In this document: positions 1-6,878 of the stretch, one piece after another
Numbering within the stretch: position 1 is the first letter of the stretch
Layout of the letters: every line of letters starts with the position of its first letter
NCBI GenBank assembly: GCA_946479785.1
Contig: CAMLHQ010000067.1
Coordinates: forward strand, 1-17,819
DNA: 17,819 nt
Source: an uncultured Nitrospira sp.
GTDB taxonomy: Bacteria > Nitrospirota > Nitrospiria > Nitrospirales > Nitrospiraceae
Reading direction: 5' to 3'
Notes under the pieces: generated by a model
The model's database searches: none
Told to the model about the DNA's origin: nothing
The model's input: the letters and a program-made list of their open reading frames with translations, nothing else
Translations under genes and position numbers: made by a program

Positions 1-668
1 CGTCGGTCGGGCAGCTTCACTGCTGCCGCGACATGTGCGACGAACTCAGCGCGCGGAATTTCTTCTGCGCCGAGACGTATGACATGTGGTGAGGATTGCT
101 GGCAGTCGACGATGCGAAAGCCCCATGTCTGCAGCTGCCGGACGAGCGAGACCAGCGCCACCTTTGAGGCATCATCCACCTTCGTGAACATCGATTCCGC
201 GAAGAACGCTCCACCGATCGCCACTCCGTATACACCACCTACTAACGAACCCTCCTGCCAGGTTTCTACTGAATGGGCATAGCCCTGCTCGTGAAGTGTC
301 GAATACGCCTCGACCATCGCTGGTGTGATCCAGGTGCCGCCTTCCGGATATTGCGGCCTTGGGTCCGCGCAGTGTTGCACAACATCAAGAAAGCACGTAT
401 CGAACGTCACCGTGAAGAGCCCCGGCCGAAGACTCCTCTTCAGGCTGCGTGAGATGTGGAGCTTTTCGGGGAAGAGGACCGTGCGTGGATCGGGAGACCA
501 CCATAAAATCGGCTGCTCCTCGTTGTACCAAGGGAAAATGCCGTGGCGGTACGCTTCGAGCAGCCGTTCCGGCCTCAGATCGCCGCCGATGGCGAGCAAG
601 CCTTCGGAGGAAGCTTGCTCAACGGGAGGAAAGGTGAGATCGCGTGGATTTCGGCTCAACCTGATCAT
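1..668 (-). CDS. aat: Leucyl/phenylalanyl-tRNA--protein transferase (partial, 3' end cut by window edge)
   Basis: Aat moves Leu or Phe from aminoacyl-tRNA onto N-terminal Arg or Lys of proteins in the cytoplasm, marking them for ClpS/ClpAP degradation (N-end rule). The reading frame starts [15 protein letters not shown] and stays open to the left edge (222 codons). It shows the family's diagnostic blocks in order: GLLAIGGDL (about residues 24-32), [62 protein letters not shown] and the C-terminal VDCQ. The family is usually about 230 residues, so only the extreme C-terminus is missing. The start codon is 16 bases downstream of the stop of the preceding periplasmic-protein gene, which suggests co-transcription. 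No clear Shine-Dalgarno is needed if the two are coupled. Identification rests on motif recognition. Confidence 0.95.
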   Translation of the reverse strand, partial: MIRLSRNPRDLTFPPVEQASSEGLLAIGGDLRPERLLEAYRHGIFPWYNEEQPILWWSPDPRTVLFPEKLHISRSLKRSLRPGLFTVTFDTCFLDVVQHCADPRPQYPEGGTWITPAMVEAYSTLHEQGYAHSVETWQEGSLVGGVYGVAIGGAFFAESMFTKVDDASKVALVSLVRQLQTWGFRIVDCQQSSPHVIRLGAEEIPRAEFVAHVAAAVKLPDR

Positions 669-684
669 GGCTGAGCGGCGCTCG

Positions 685-2379
685 TCATCCTTTTTGGGAG
701 GCTCCTGAGGCCAGGAGCGGTTGAAAAATAGGATCGGCATCGAGGACGGATTTCAGCGAGTCCGCTCCGATGAAGAAATCCCATATCTCTTGGTTTGTCC
801 CCGGGATCTCCGCAAACCATCGTTTCGCTTCGGTGAGCCGTGCCAGGATAGCATGGTTGTCCCGGTCCGGCGTGAAGAGAAGACTGTACGCTTTGGTGTA
901 TTCGGCGATAAATTTGTCGAGCGGGATTTCGGCGAACGTAAGCGCCTGATCGGCGTCCTGATAGGCGGCCCGGACATCTTTATCGTCGAGATTGCGGTTC
1001 CACGCCACCTTATTGATGCGTGACCAGGCAAGTTGCAACAGCGCTTCCGCTTTCGCCGTTTTACGCTCGTCAGGAACATCCTTCACGAGTTGCTCGTGAA
1101 CCTCAATTGAAAGATCTTGATCGAGATTCCATCGGAGCGCCGCGCCCCATCGGAAGCGATTGTCGAGTTGCTCCGGCCGGACCTCTGCCAGCGTGCGCAG
1201 CGCCGGGAGCAGGCGATAGAGGTAGTCGGCGGTCGTGGGCTTGTCCAATCCTCCCATCTCCATGTTCAGTGAAAGGTCAAACCGCTCGTTCTGGGCATAC
1301 ACGTTCCAATACTGCTCGTTAACGGCCATCGCGAGCGCGGGGTCCTTGACAGTCAATTTATGCGCAGGGAGGGCCTCGCGTAGGATGACGGCGTAGAGGT
1401 CTCTCGTGAGGACCGTCAGCGCCTCAGCTTGATTCGGGTCGATGATGAGGACACGGTTCAAGAGGGCGACGCGATCGCGCAAAGCGGGAAACGCTGCGGC
1501 GCGTGCGGCTGAGGCGACCAACAGGCCGGGAGCATCCTCCGGTCCCCACCAGAGGACCGAGTCCGGTACGGCTTTGCTCGATTCGGTGACAAAGGGAACG
1601 ATTTCTTGTGGGATGCCATCGACGGGAGCTCCATCATTGATCAAGAGGTTCACCACAGCCGAATCTCCGGGGAACCCGTGCTTTTTCAAGCCGGACAGAA
1701 CCACCCATTGCGTGTTGAGGCTTTTGACGGCCCGTCTAGCCGGTTTGACTGTGTTCGTCCATTTATAGCTGCCCGGGGCTTTGGTGATGGGAGCCGTCAA
1801 TGGATCTTGATATGCGACAGTGATCGTGACCAGCGTGGTCGGGATGGATACCAACGGTGAATGCGGACGCAGGTGAAAGGAAGCATTCGGTAAGGTCTTA
1901 GTGGACACCGCCTTGAGGTGGAGACCGCTGCCGGGAGGCGAAAGACCGACTAGATCCATCACAAAGGCAGAAGCCGGGTAGCGAGAGAGGTCTTCGCGAA
2001 AGAACGGCAGAGCACCATTGCTGGGCCAGAGCACGTCCATGCCGACGTCGACTCTGGTCAAGGCTGCCTCATGGGAAGCCTTAATCCCTTGCCAACAGGT
2101 TTCGTAGGATGCGTCCGACTTGTCGGGATAAGAGGCCAGTCCTGATCGTGTGGCCGCAACCAGCCGATATTGGCAGGCGAAATCGAGTTTGGCGGTCTGA
2201 ACGACGTCGCCTTTGGAGATGGCTTCAGCGTACTGCAAGGCGATTGATGCGCTTGGAGCAAGACCTTTCGACTTTTTTTGAGGGGGAGCCGCACTGGCAG
2301 TTGAAAAGGCCAGACAGAGAGTCGCCGCGAGTACGAGGAATCCCAAACCGCATCGTGAGTAAGAAGCCGGACTGATCAT
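685..2379 (-). CDS. Secreted/periplasmic protein of unknown function, about 564 aa
   Basis: I do not recognise a family. The N-terminus ([30 protein letters not shown], then APPQ) is a clear Sec signal peptide, so the protein should be periplasmic. The mature part has only two cysteines, close together (in DFACQYR and YETCWQG), which could form a disulfide. The N-terminal half is mixed alpha/beta. The C-terminal 250 residues are rich in Ala, Leu and aromatic residues in helix-like spacing (for example [25 protein letters not shown]) and may form a TPR-like alpha-solenoid. An ATG two codons upstream (ending at 2385) is only 3 bases from the AAGGAG ribosome binding site. The ATG at 2379 sits 9 bases from it and is preferred. 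The gene lies between the cytochrome c gene and aat on the same strand. Confidence 0.75.
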   Translation of the reverse strand: MISPASYSRCGLGFLVLAATLCLAFSTASAAPPQKKSKGLAPSASIALQYAEAISKGDVVQTAKLDFACQYRLVAATRSGLASYPDKSDASYETCWQGIKASHEAALTRVDVGMDVLWPSNGALPFFREDLSRYPASAFVMDLVGLSPPGSGLHLKAVSTKTLPNASFHLRPHSPLVSIPTTLVTITVAYQDPLTAPITKAPGSYKWTNTVKPARRAVKSLNTQWVVLSGLKKHGFPGDSAVVNLLINDGAPVDGIPQEIVPFVTESSKAVPDSVLWWGPEDAPGLLVASAARAAAFPALRDRVALLNRVLIIDPNQAEALTVLTRDLYAVILREALPAHKLTVKDPALAMAVNEQYWNVYAQNERFDLSLNMEMGGLDKPTTADYLYRLLPALRTLAEVRPEQLDNRFRWGAALRWNLDQDLSIEVHEQLVKDVPDERKTAKAEALLQLAWSRINKVAWNRNLDDKDVRAAYQDADQALTFAEIPLDKFIAEYTKAYSLLFTPDRDNHAILARLTEAKRWFAEIPGTNQEIWDFFIGADSLKSVLDADPIFQPLLASGASQKG

Positions 2380-2407
2380 GAACATTCACTCCTTCACAAA
2401 AAATGAA

Positions 2408-2418
2408 ACGAAGTTCGT
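2408..2418. promoter_or_regulatory. Short perfect dyad upstream of the 564-aa protein gene
   Basis: ACGAA-G-TTCGT is a perfect 11-base palindrome, 29 bases upstream of the preferred start codon at 2379. On the minus strand it directly follows a -10-like TAGAGT (2419-2424). No convincing -35 box is seen. It could be an operator or chance. Confidence 0.2.
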
Positions 2419-2472
2419 ACTCTACCATGCGGATTTTGCGATTCGAAAGAGGCTTGGAGCGTCGATGTGCCC

Positions 2473-2862
2473 TTATGGTGCTGGCGGGAGAGGTGTAGCC
2501 GAGCGCGTGAATCGCACAAGCGAGCGAATGTACGCGAGGACGGCGCGCTGCTCATCGTCTGATAACCGTTCGTTCCAACCTGCCATGGCCGTGCGAGGCC
2601 GACCATTGGCGATGATTTTGAGGAGGTCCTGGTCGGACTTGGCGGAAGTCTGGGCGGAAATTAAATTGCCGGGTCGCGGCGACAAGGAGATGGCCTGGAT
2701 GCCGTCGCCCCGACCTTCCGGGCCGTGGCAGCCGGCGCAATGTCGTTCGTAGATAGCTTGTCCCTGTTCGAGCGCGATCGGTGGGAGAGGAGTCGCCAGC
2801 GAGGATCCGATGACGCCCAGAAGCCAGCCGAGCAAGGCTCCTATTGCCACCCGCCGCTTCAC
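2473..2862 (-). CDS. Small mono-haem cytochrome c, 129 aa
   Basis: This is a periplasmic electron carrier of the class I cytochrome c type. A signal peptide (KRRVAIGALLGWLLGVIGSSLA) is followed by one haem-binding motif, CAGCH, at residues 42-46. A plausible distal ligand is Met93 in TAMAGW, and the C-terminal helix (DDEQRAVLAYIRSLV) is typical of the fold. The chosen start is the GTG at 2862, because GGGAGGAG lies 7 bases upstream and the codon overlaps the anti-sigma stop as GTGA. A longer reading from 2955 would run through the anti-sigma gene in another frame and spoil the signal peptide. The overlap couples it to the sigma/anti-sigma genes, so its synthesis is probably under that sigma factor. 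Its redox partner is not visible here. Confidence 0.88.
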   Translation of the reverse strand: MKRRVAIGALLGWLLGVIGSSLATPLPPIALEQGQAIYERHCAGCHGPEGRGDGIQAISLSPRPGNLISAQTSAKSDQDLLKIIANGRPRTAMAGWNERLSDDEQRAVLAYIRSLVRFTRSATPLPPAP

Positions 2863-3164
2863 CGTTGATCTCCTCCCTTCGACGCCTGGAGAACTTCCTG
2901 CCGGAGCCTCGCCCGTTCGTGCGCTGACAGCGGCGGCGCCTGATGGTGGCGACACAACGTCACGGTATTGCGGAGCGACTCGATGAAGACTTCACAGTTG
3001 GGACAGGCGCCCAGGTGGCGGCGGAGTTCGGCGCAAATGTCGGAGGGCAGCTCGTCGTCGATGTAGGCGGACAATTGCTTGAGGATATCGAGGCAACGGC
3101 CTTCGCCGGGCTGATGACGATGTGGAGATGATTGGCTGTGTCCCACCGATTTCTTCCTGGTCAT
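2859..3164 (-). CDS. Zinc-finger (ZAS-type) anti-sigma factor, soluble, 101 aa
   Basis: It likely binds and holds inactive the ECF sigma factor encoded just upstream. The central block has the ZAS pattern: Cys24, then LSAYIDDELP, then His50-x3-Cys54-x2-Cys57 (HLGACPNC). Such motifs coordinate zinc and in some relatives respond to thiol oxidation. There is no transmembrane helix, unlike many anti-sigma factors that sense envelope signals, so this one should sit in the cytoplasm. The C-terminal tail is charged and likely helical. The gene overlaps the sigma gene stop by 4 bases (ATGA), with a good ribosome binding site (AGGAGG) about 9 bases upstream. It overlaps the cytochrome c start by another 4 bases. 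The pairing is inferred from family knowledge and operon structure; the signal sensed is unknown. Confidence 0.88.
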   Translation of the reverse strand: MTRKKSVGHSQSSPHRHQPGEGRCLDILKQLSAYIDDELPSDICAELRRHLGACPNCEVFIESLRNTVTLCRHHQAPPLSAHERARLRQEVLQASKGGDQR

Positions 3165-3796
3165 GAGCCGGACCCTCCTGGTTGCCGGTTCGGTCGAGAG
3201 TGATGGTCTTGTTGCCTGATCCCGCGGGCGCTCAGTTCCCGTCTGACGAACAGCCGCGCTCGATGCAGGCGAGATGTCACCGCGCGTTCATTCAAGCCGA
3301 CGATCGCCCCGACTTCCTTGGCGCTCAACCCTTCCATGTCGCGCAGGACCAGCGTCATACGATACTTCTTCGGCAGTTTGTTGATGGCCTGATCGAGTGC
3401 CTCTCGCAATTCCTTGTTCTGCATCGCCTCCTCCGGGGTGAGCCCGTCCATTGGAATCTGCAGGCGGAACTCTCCTTCTGAGGTCGGCACGAATTCATCC
3501 AGAGACAGTTCGCGTTCCGGCTCTCCCTTGCGCTTGCGCCGCATGCGCATGCAGGCGCGGGAGGCGATCGTGTAAAGCCAAGTCGAGGCCTGCGACTCGC
3601 CGCGAAAATCCTTCAGCCCACGATAGGCATTCAAAAATGTTTCCTGCACCAGATCCTTCGCCGCTTCCGCTTCTCCGCAGAGCCGATAGGCATAGCGGTA
3701 GATCAAATCGACATGGTCTCGATACAGCTTATCAAACCCTTGAGGCTCCTGGGGTGGCGGCGGCTCTTTCAGCTGTGGAGCGACGCGATGCATCAT
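3161..3796 (-). CDS. ECF-family RNA polymerase sigma factor, 211 aa
   Basis: This alternative sigma factor directs RNA polymerase to a dedicated promoter set. Region 2 covers about residues 21-90 (FDKLYRDHVDLIYRYAYRLCG, DLVQETFLNAYRGL, FRGESQASTWLYTIASRACMRMRRKRK), with the usual basic end that binds the -10 element. Region 4 covers about 135-190 (LPKKYRMTLVLRDMEGLSAKEVGAIVG, then the helix-turn-helix ERAVTSRLHRARLFVRREL). A Pro-rich N-terminal tail (PPPPQEPQG) and a polar C-terminal tail lie outside the two domains. The first two codons are both ATG and neither has a clear Shine-Dalgarno. The stop overlaps the anti-sigma start by 4 bases, giving a classical sigma/anti-sigma operon that continues into a cytochrome c gene. 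The ECF subgroup was not determined. Confidence 0.93.
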   Translation of the reverse strand: MMHRVAPQLKEPPPPQEPQGFDKLYRDHVDLIYRYAYRLCGEAEAAKDLVQETFLNAYRGLKDFRGESQASTWLYTIASRACMRMRRKRKGEPERELSLDEFVPTSEGEFRLQIPMDGLTPEEAMQNKELREALDQAINKLPKKYRMTLVLRDMEGLSAKEVGAIVGLNERAVTSRLHRARLFVRRELSARGIRQQDHHSRPNRQPGGSGS

Positions 3797-3805
3797 CGTG
3801 CGCTG

Positions 3806-3835
3806 AGTCTAGGGAGTCGAATAGGAACCTGTCAA
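3806..3835 (-). promoter_or_regulatory. Candidate sigma70-type promoter for the sigma/anti-sigma/cytochrome operon
   Basis: On the minus strand a perfect TTGACA (3830-3835) is separated by 18 bases from TAGACT (3806-3811; four of six matches to TATAAT). Transcription would start only about 3 bases before the first ATG of the sigma gene, giving an almost leaderless message. It lies between the stop of the upstream secreted-protein gene (3852) and the sigma start. This is sequence match only. Confidence 0.4.
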
Positions 3836-3851
3836 ACGAGGCGAACGGGTT

Positions 3852-4703
3852 CTAGAACGGTGCAGTCGTTGGAGCGCCCGGGGCGGCACCAGGTTGCGGC
3901 GCTGGTTTGGAAACCTTGGTCAATTCGACGACCACCTGTCCGTCGTCGATATGCAGGGTGATAGATTGACCGACTTTTACCGGAGGCACCCCGATCTTGG
4001 CATTGACCATCACGACGCCGACCGGCGTTCTGAAGAACACAAAATTGGATTTCAGTTTAGAGACCGAACCGGACAGGAGCAAATGGGCTGGGGAGCCTGC
4101 CGGTGGCGCCTGGCTGACCTGCAAATCGAATTGAAGGTCATGCACCCCAATGATGGTCTGCGATTCGTCGACTTCGACCGTCAGCATGTCCCCTTCATGA
4201 TATGCGGACAACTTCTCTTCCTGTGTGCCGTAGTGGACGGTCTGCTCGCCTTGGCTGGTCCAGCAGCGCAGCGTTTTTGATGAATCCGGTCCGAGCGTCA
4301 ACGGTCCACTGAGATAGCGATGGACCAACGAACCGTCGCTTCGCCTGCGGATTTCGACTACCGAATGACGTTCGTGCACCCAGAAGGCGACCTCATGCGA
4401 GGCCTTCAGGTCCTTCAACGTCGTTTTCGAGCTAAGCGTCAGTAGTCCTACAGGCGTTTTCAAGAACACGATACCGGCCTTGGTGCGCCAGACAGATCCT
4501 CTCAATGTGATGGAGGGATCGACTTCAGTCGGCTCTGTATTGGCCGGCCTGCTGTCGGCCGGCGCCTCAGTTGCAGGAGGCTCCGATGCCGAGGGCGGGT
4601 GGCCGGGAAGCAATCCGATGGCGAGACAGCTGGCCAAGATGACGGGACGAATCAGTCGCAGACTGACAGTATCGAGGGTGATACGGTTCATGCGCCTCAG
4701 CAT
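3852..4703 (-). CDS. Secreted protein of repeated beta-rich modules, unknown function, up to 283 aa
   Basis: I do not recognise a named family. An N-terminal hydrophobic segment (LIRPVILASCLAIGLLPG) looks like a signal peptide, followed by a Pro/Ala/Glu/Thr-rich linker (about residues 35-65). The body holds two clearly related modules: residues 67-118 (LRGSVWRTKAGIVFLKTPVG to VVEI) and 209-261 (LSGSVSKLKSNFVFFRTPVG to VVVEL). Both share the core F-x-(K/R)-TPVG. A more divergent middle unit, about 131-190, starts LSGPLTL and has a similar length. The protein ends in a Pro/Ala-rich tail. The second ATG (position 4691, residue 5) has GAGG 3 bases upstream and may be the true start. It lies 55 bases upstream of the sigma gene on the same strand but has its own promoter candidate. 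Confidence 0.72.
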   Translation of the reverse strand: MLRRMNRITLDTVSLRLIRPVILASCLAIGLLPGHPPSASEPPATEAPADSRPANTEPTEVDPSITLRGSVWRTKAGIVFLKTPVGLLTLSSKTTLKDLKASHEVAFWVHERHSVVEIRRRSDGSLVHRYLSGPLTLGPDSSKTLRCWTSQGEQTVHYGTQEEKLSAYHEGDMLTVEVDESQTIIGVHDLQFDLQVSQAPPAGSPAHLLLSGSVSKLKSNFVFFRTPVGVVMVNAKIGVPPVKVGQSITLHIDDGQVVVELTKVSKPAPQPGAAPGAPTTAPF

Positions 4704-4713
4704 CTTTCAGGGA

Positions 4714-4741
4714 ATTAACCACGATGGTTATGAGGAGTCAA
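4714..4741 (-). promoter_or_regulatory. Candidate promoter with embedded 15-base palindrome
   Basis: On the minus strand TTGACT (4736-4741; five of six) is followed after 16 bases by GTTAAT (4714-4719; four of six). The palindrome TAACCA-CGA-TGGTTA (4716-4730) covers most of the spacer and the -10 box, where a repressor would block polymerase. It could instead act as an RNA hairpin if transcription starts upstream. It belongs to the secreted module protein that starts at 4703 or 4691. Confidence 0.35.
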
Positions 4742-4832
4742 GCTGAAAGCCGCGAGGCAGCCGTTGTCTGAGTTCGTCGAAATCCCGAGGAACCGCTCGA
4801 GAGGTAACGGGCTGGTCGCCGGTCCTGCCTGG

Positions 4833-5270
4833 TCAGGAATGGCAGGGTTGAAGGATGAGAATCATTCGAGGGTCACGTCCATCGGTTTCCGGCATGCCGA
4901 ATCCACGAAGTAATAGCGCAGGGGTCACCATGTGACAGACCCGCCGTATGTCGAGCGCAGTCCATTCCTTGCTGTCGGCGTGACGACGGAGTTCCGACAA
5001 CACATTGTCACAGAACTCGGTGAGAATGGCTGGCATGGATTCCGGCGACAGATGAGGCCAACGCTCATACGCTGCACCAAAGTGCGCCATGAGGGCTCGA
5101 GCCGGTCCATTCATATGGAGGATATGCATCGACGATGAGAGGACCATCATGCCTGCGTCGAGGGGCATAACAGAAGGGGAAAGGGTTTCTTCCTGAGCGA
5201 TGGTCCTTAGCGAGATAGAGGATCTATGCGTTGGCTGTTCGACCAATTTTTGTCGTGTCGGTGGGATCAC
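4833..5270 (-). CDS. Small single-PAS-like protein, about 145 aa
   Basis: The segment VMPLDAGMMVLSSSMHILHMNGPARALM (about residues 35-61) has the pattern of the start of a PAS domain (short strand, turn, strand, then N-x-x-A-x-x-L helix). The C-terminal LLLRGFGMPETDGRDPRMILILQP resembles the closing strands of the same fold. No output domain (kinase, HTH, GGDEF) is attached, so it may act by binding a partner, or be a remnant of a larger sensor. The GTG at 5270 is preferred because AGGA lies 5 bases upstream. A TTG at 5306 with a GAGG 8 bases upstream would add 12 residues. Both neighbouring genes run in the same direction, with gaps of 129 bases downstream and about 155 bases upstream. The PAS call is based on pattern only and is moderately uncertain. 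Confidence 0.6.
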   Translation of the reverse strand: MIPPTRQKLVEQPTHRSSISLRTIAQEETLSPSVMPLDAGMMVLSSSMHILHMNGPARALMAHFGAAYERWPHLSPESMPAILTEFCDNVLSELRRHADSKEWTALDIRRVCHMVTPALLLRGFGMPETDGRDPRMILILQPCHS

Positions 5271-5408
5271 TGCGTTCCTTCCGGGAAATGTCGTGGGACC
5301 GTGCAAGTGTTGAGCCTCACGATCTCAAAGATCCCGTCCACGAATCATTGGGAAATAGAAGCGCCGAGCGAACCAGGGAACGATTAAGCGTACAAAGGTC
5401 GCTTGTCG

Positions 5409-5426
5409 GCGGACGGAACTGTCCGC
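5409..5426 (-). terminator. Weak stem-loop at the end of der
   Basis: GCGGAC and GTCCGC pair across a 6-base loop, immediately at the der stop codon. No T-run follows on the minus strand, so rho-independent termination is doubtful. It may only stabilise the 3' end or be chance. Confidence 0.2.
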
Positions 5427-6778
5427 TATTTCTTTCGGACAAGGAGGCGAATGGGCGTACCGGAAAAACCATAGGCCTCACGGAGTTGGTTTTCCAGGAA
5501 GCGAAGATAGGCGGGCGTCATATTCTCCGGATGACCGACAAAAAGGGCGAAGACCGGAGGTTGGACTGCCACTTGGGTCATGAAGGCTGATTTGGTGATC
5601 TTGGTCGGTTTGCCTTTCCGAACCGGCAACGGATGTGTGGCCAGAATCTGTTGCAGCAACTGATTGAGTTGCCCCGTGGGAATGCGTTTTGAAAATGATG
5701 CAAAGACCTCGTCGATCGTCGGAAAGAGGTCACGGAGGGAATGAGGTTTGACAGCGGCGGCGAACAGTACCGGCGCCCAGGACAAAAATGGGAACCGCCG
5801 CCTGAGGTCTTTCTCGTATTGCTGCCTCGCCGCGGTATCGCCTTCCCGGAGGTCCCATTTGTTCACCAATAGGAAACAGGCACGGCCCTGTCGAATGACG
5901 ACTCCGGCTATCTTTGTGTCCTGCTCCGTCACCCCTTCCTCTGCATCGAGCAACAGGACGGCCACATCGGACCGGCCGATCGCACGGAGCGAACGTGCCA
6001 CGCTGTAGCCCTCGATCCCACGATCGATTTTTCCCCGACGGCGAATTCCGGCAGTGTCCGTAAAGAGATAGCGCCGACCTTGGTAGACCGCCAGCGAATC
6101 GATGGAGTCCCTGGTGGTTCCTGGCACGTCGCTCACGACCACACGGTCCTCTCCCAGAACGGCATTGACGAGCGTCGATTTTCCCACGTTCGGTCTGCCC
6201 ACCACCGCAATGCGTGGCATGCTGTGTGATTCTTGCAGTTCATCGGGAGGGAGCAGGGGATAGATGGCATCAAGCAGTTCGGCGACGCCAATCCCGTGTT
6301 CGGCCGAAACGGGATAGAGCTGTTCAATCCCCAATTGATAGAAGTCTGCGATCAAAGTTTCGACCTTCGGCGTATCGATCTTGTTGACGGCGACAAACAA
6401 AGGTTTTGTCGTCCCGCGCAACAGGCGGACGACTTCCTGGTCCTGCGGCATCAAACCCGTCCTTGCATCCATGAGGAGAATCAGGATGTCGGCTTCGGCG
6501 ATTGCCAGTTCCGATTGACGCTTGATGAGCGCCAACATGCCCTCCGAGGCGGAAGGATCAAGCCCGCCTGTATCGACTAAGCGAAACGGCCGGTTCCGGT
6601 AATTGGCATCGGCATAATTTCGATCACGGGTCACACCCGGTACGTCGTCGACGATGGCTGTTTTCTTCCCAAGAATCCGATTAAACAGCGTCGATTTCCC
6701 TACGTTCGGCCGGCCGATGATGGCAACTAAAGGGACGAGTGCTGAAGACTGGGGGCTGAGGACGGTGGGTGAAGGCAT
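5426..6778 (-). CDS. der: Ribosome-assembly GTPase Der (EngA)
   Basis: Der is an essential double GTPase needed for maturation of the 50S subunit. Numbering from the ATG at 6778 (450 aa), the first G domain has GRPNVGKST (22-30), DTGG (69-72) and NKID (132-135). The second has GRPNVGKST (194-202), DTAG (241-244) and NKWD (306-309). A KH-like domain closes the protein and ends in basic residues (RLLVRKK). In the second G domain the usual G5 S-A motif reads FAAAV, a divergence from the family pattern. The first 15 or so residues (SPTVLSPQSSALVP) precede the conserved beta strand and are encoded by a degenerate repeat. A GTG at 6796 would add six more residues; neither start has a clear Shine-Dalgarno. 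It is divergent from the HAD phosphatase gene. Confidence 0.97.
   Translation of the reverse strand: MPSPTVLSPQSSALVPLVAIIGRPNVGKSTLFNRILGKKTAIVDDVPGVTRDRNYADANYRNRPFRLVDTGGLDPSASEGMLALIKRQSELAIAEADILILLMDARTGLMPQDQEVVRLLRGTTKPLFVAVNKIDTPKVETLIADFYQLGIEQLYPVSAEHGIGVAELLDAIYPLLPPDELQESHSMPRIAVVGRPNVGKSTLVNAVLGEDRVVVSDVPGTTRDSIDSLAVYQGRRYLFTDTAGIRRRGKIDRGIEGYSVARSLRAIGRSDVAVLLLDAEEGVTEQDTKIAGVVIRQGRACFLLVNKWDLREGDTAARQQYEKDLRRRFPFLSWAPVLFAAAVKPHSLRDLFPTIDEVFASFSKRIPTGQLNQLLQQILATHPLPVRKGKPTKITKSAFMTQVAVQPPVFALFVGHPENMTPAYLRFLENQLREAYGFSGTPIRLLVRKK
6737..6763 (-). repeat. Degenerate 7-base-unit repeat inside the der N-terminal coding region
   Basis: On the minus strand this stretch is made of CTCAGxx-type units (CTCAGCC, CCCAGTC, TTCAGCA) and is translated as VLSPQSSALV. 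A similar stretch occurs upstream of lptE (11701-11725), and a 10-base identical core (CTCAGCCCCC) occurs in the divergent gene at 6897-6906. Confidence 0.45.
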
Positions 6779-6865
6779 GGAATCAGACGTAAACACGATG
6801 GCTGGACCGTAGCATAGGGTTTTTCACAAAGACAACTCACCTCGTTTTCTCTCGAGGCCTTCCGG

Positions 6866-6871
6866 TATACT
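6866..6871 (+). promoter_or_regulatory. -10-like box immediately upstream of the HAD phosphatase start
   Basis: TATACT (five of six matches to TATAAT) ends 7 bases before the ATG at 6879, so transcription would start at or next to the start codon. The -35 region is poor. There is also no Shine-Dalgarno before this ATG, which fits a leaderless message. Confidence 0.35.
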
Positions 6872-6878
6872 TTCCTTC

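Noticed and set aside
2863..2955. Longer start for the cytochrome c gene
   Set aside because: The extension lies inside the anti-sigma gene in another frame and puts about 30 polar residues before the signal peptide. The GTG with GGGAGGAG at 2862 is better.
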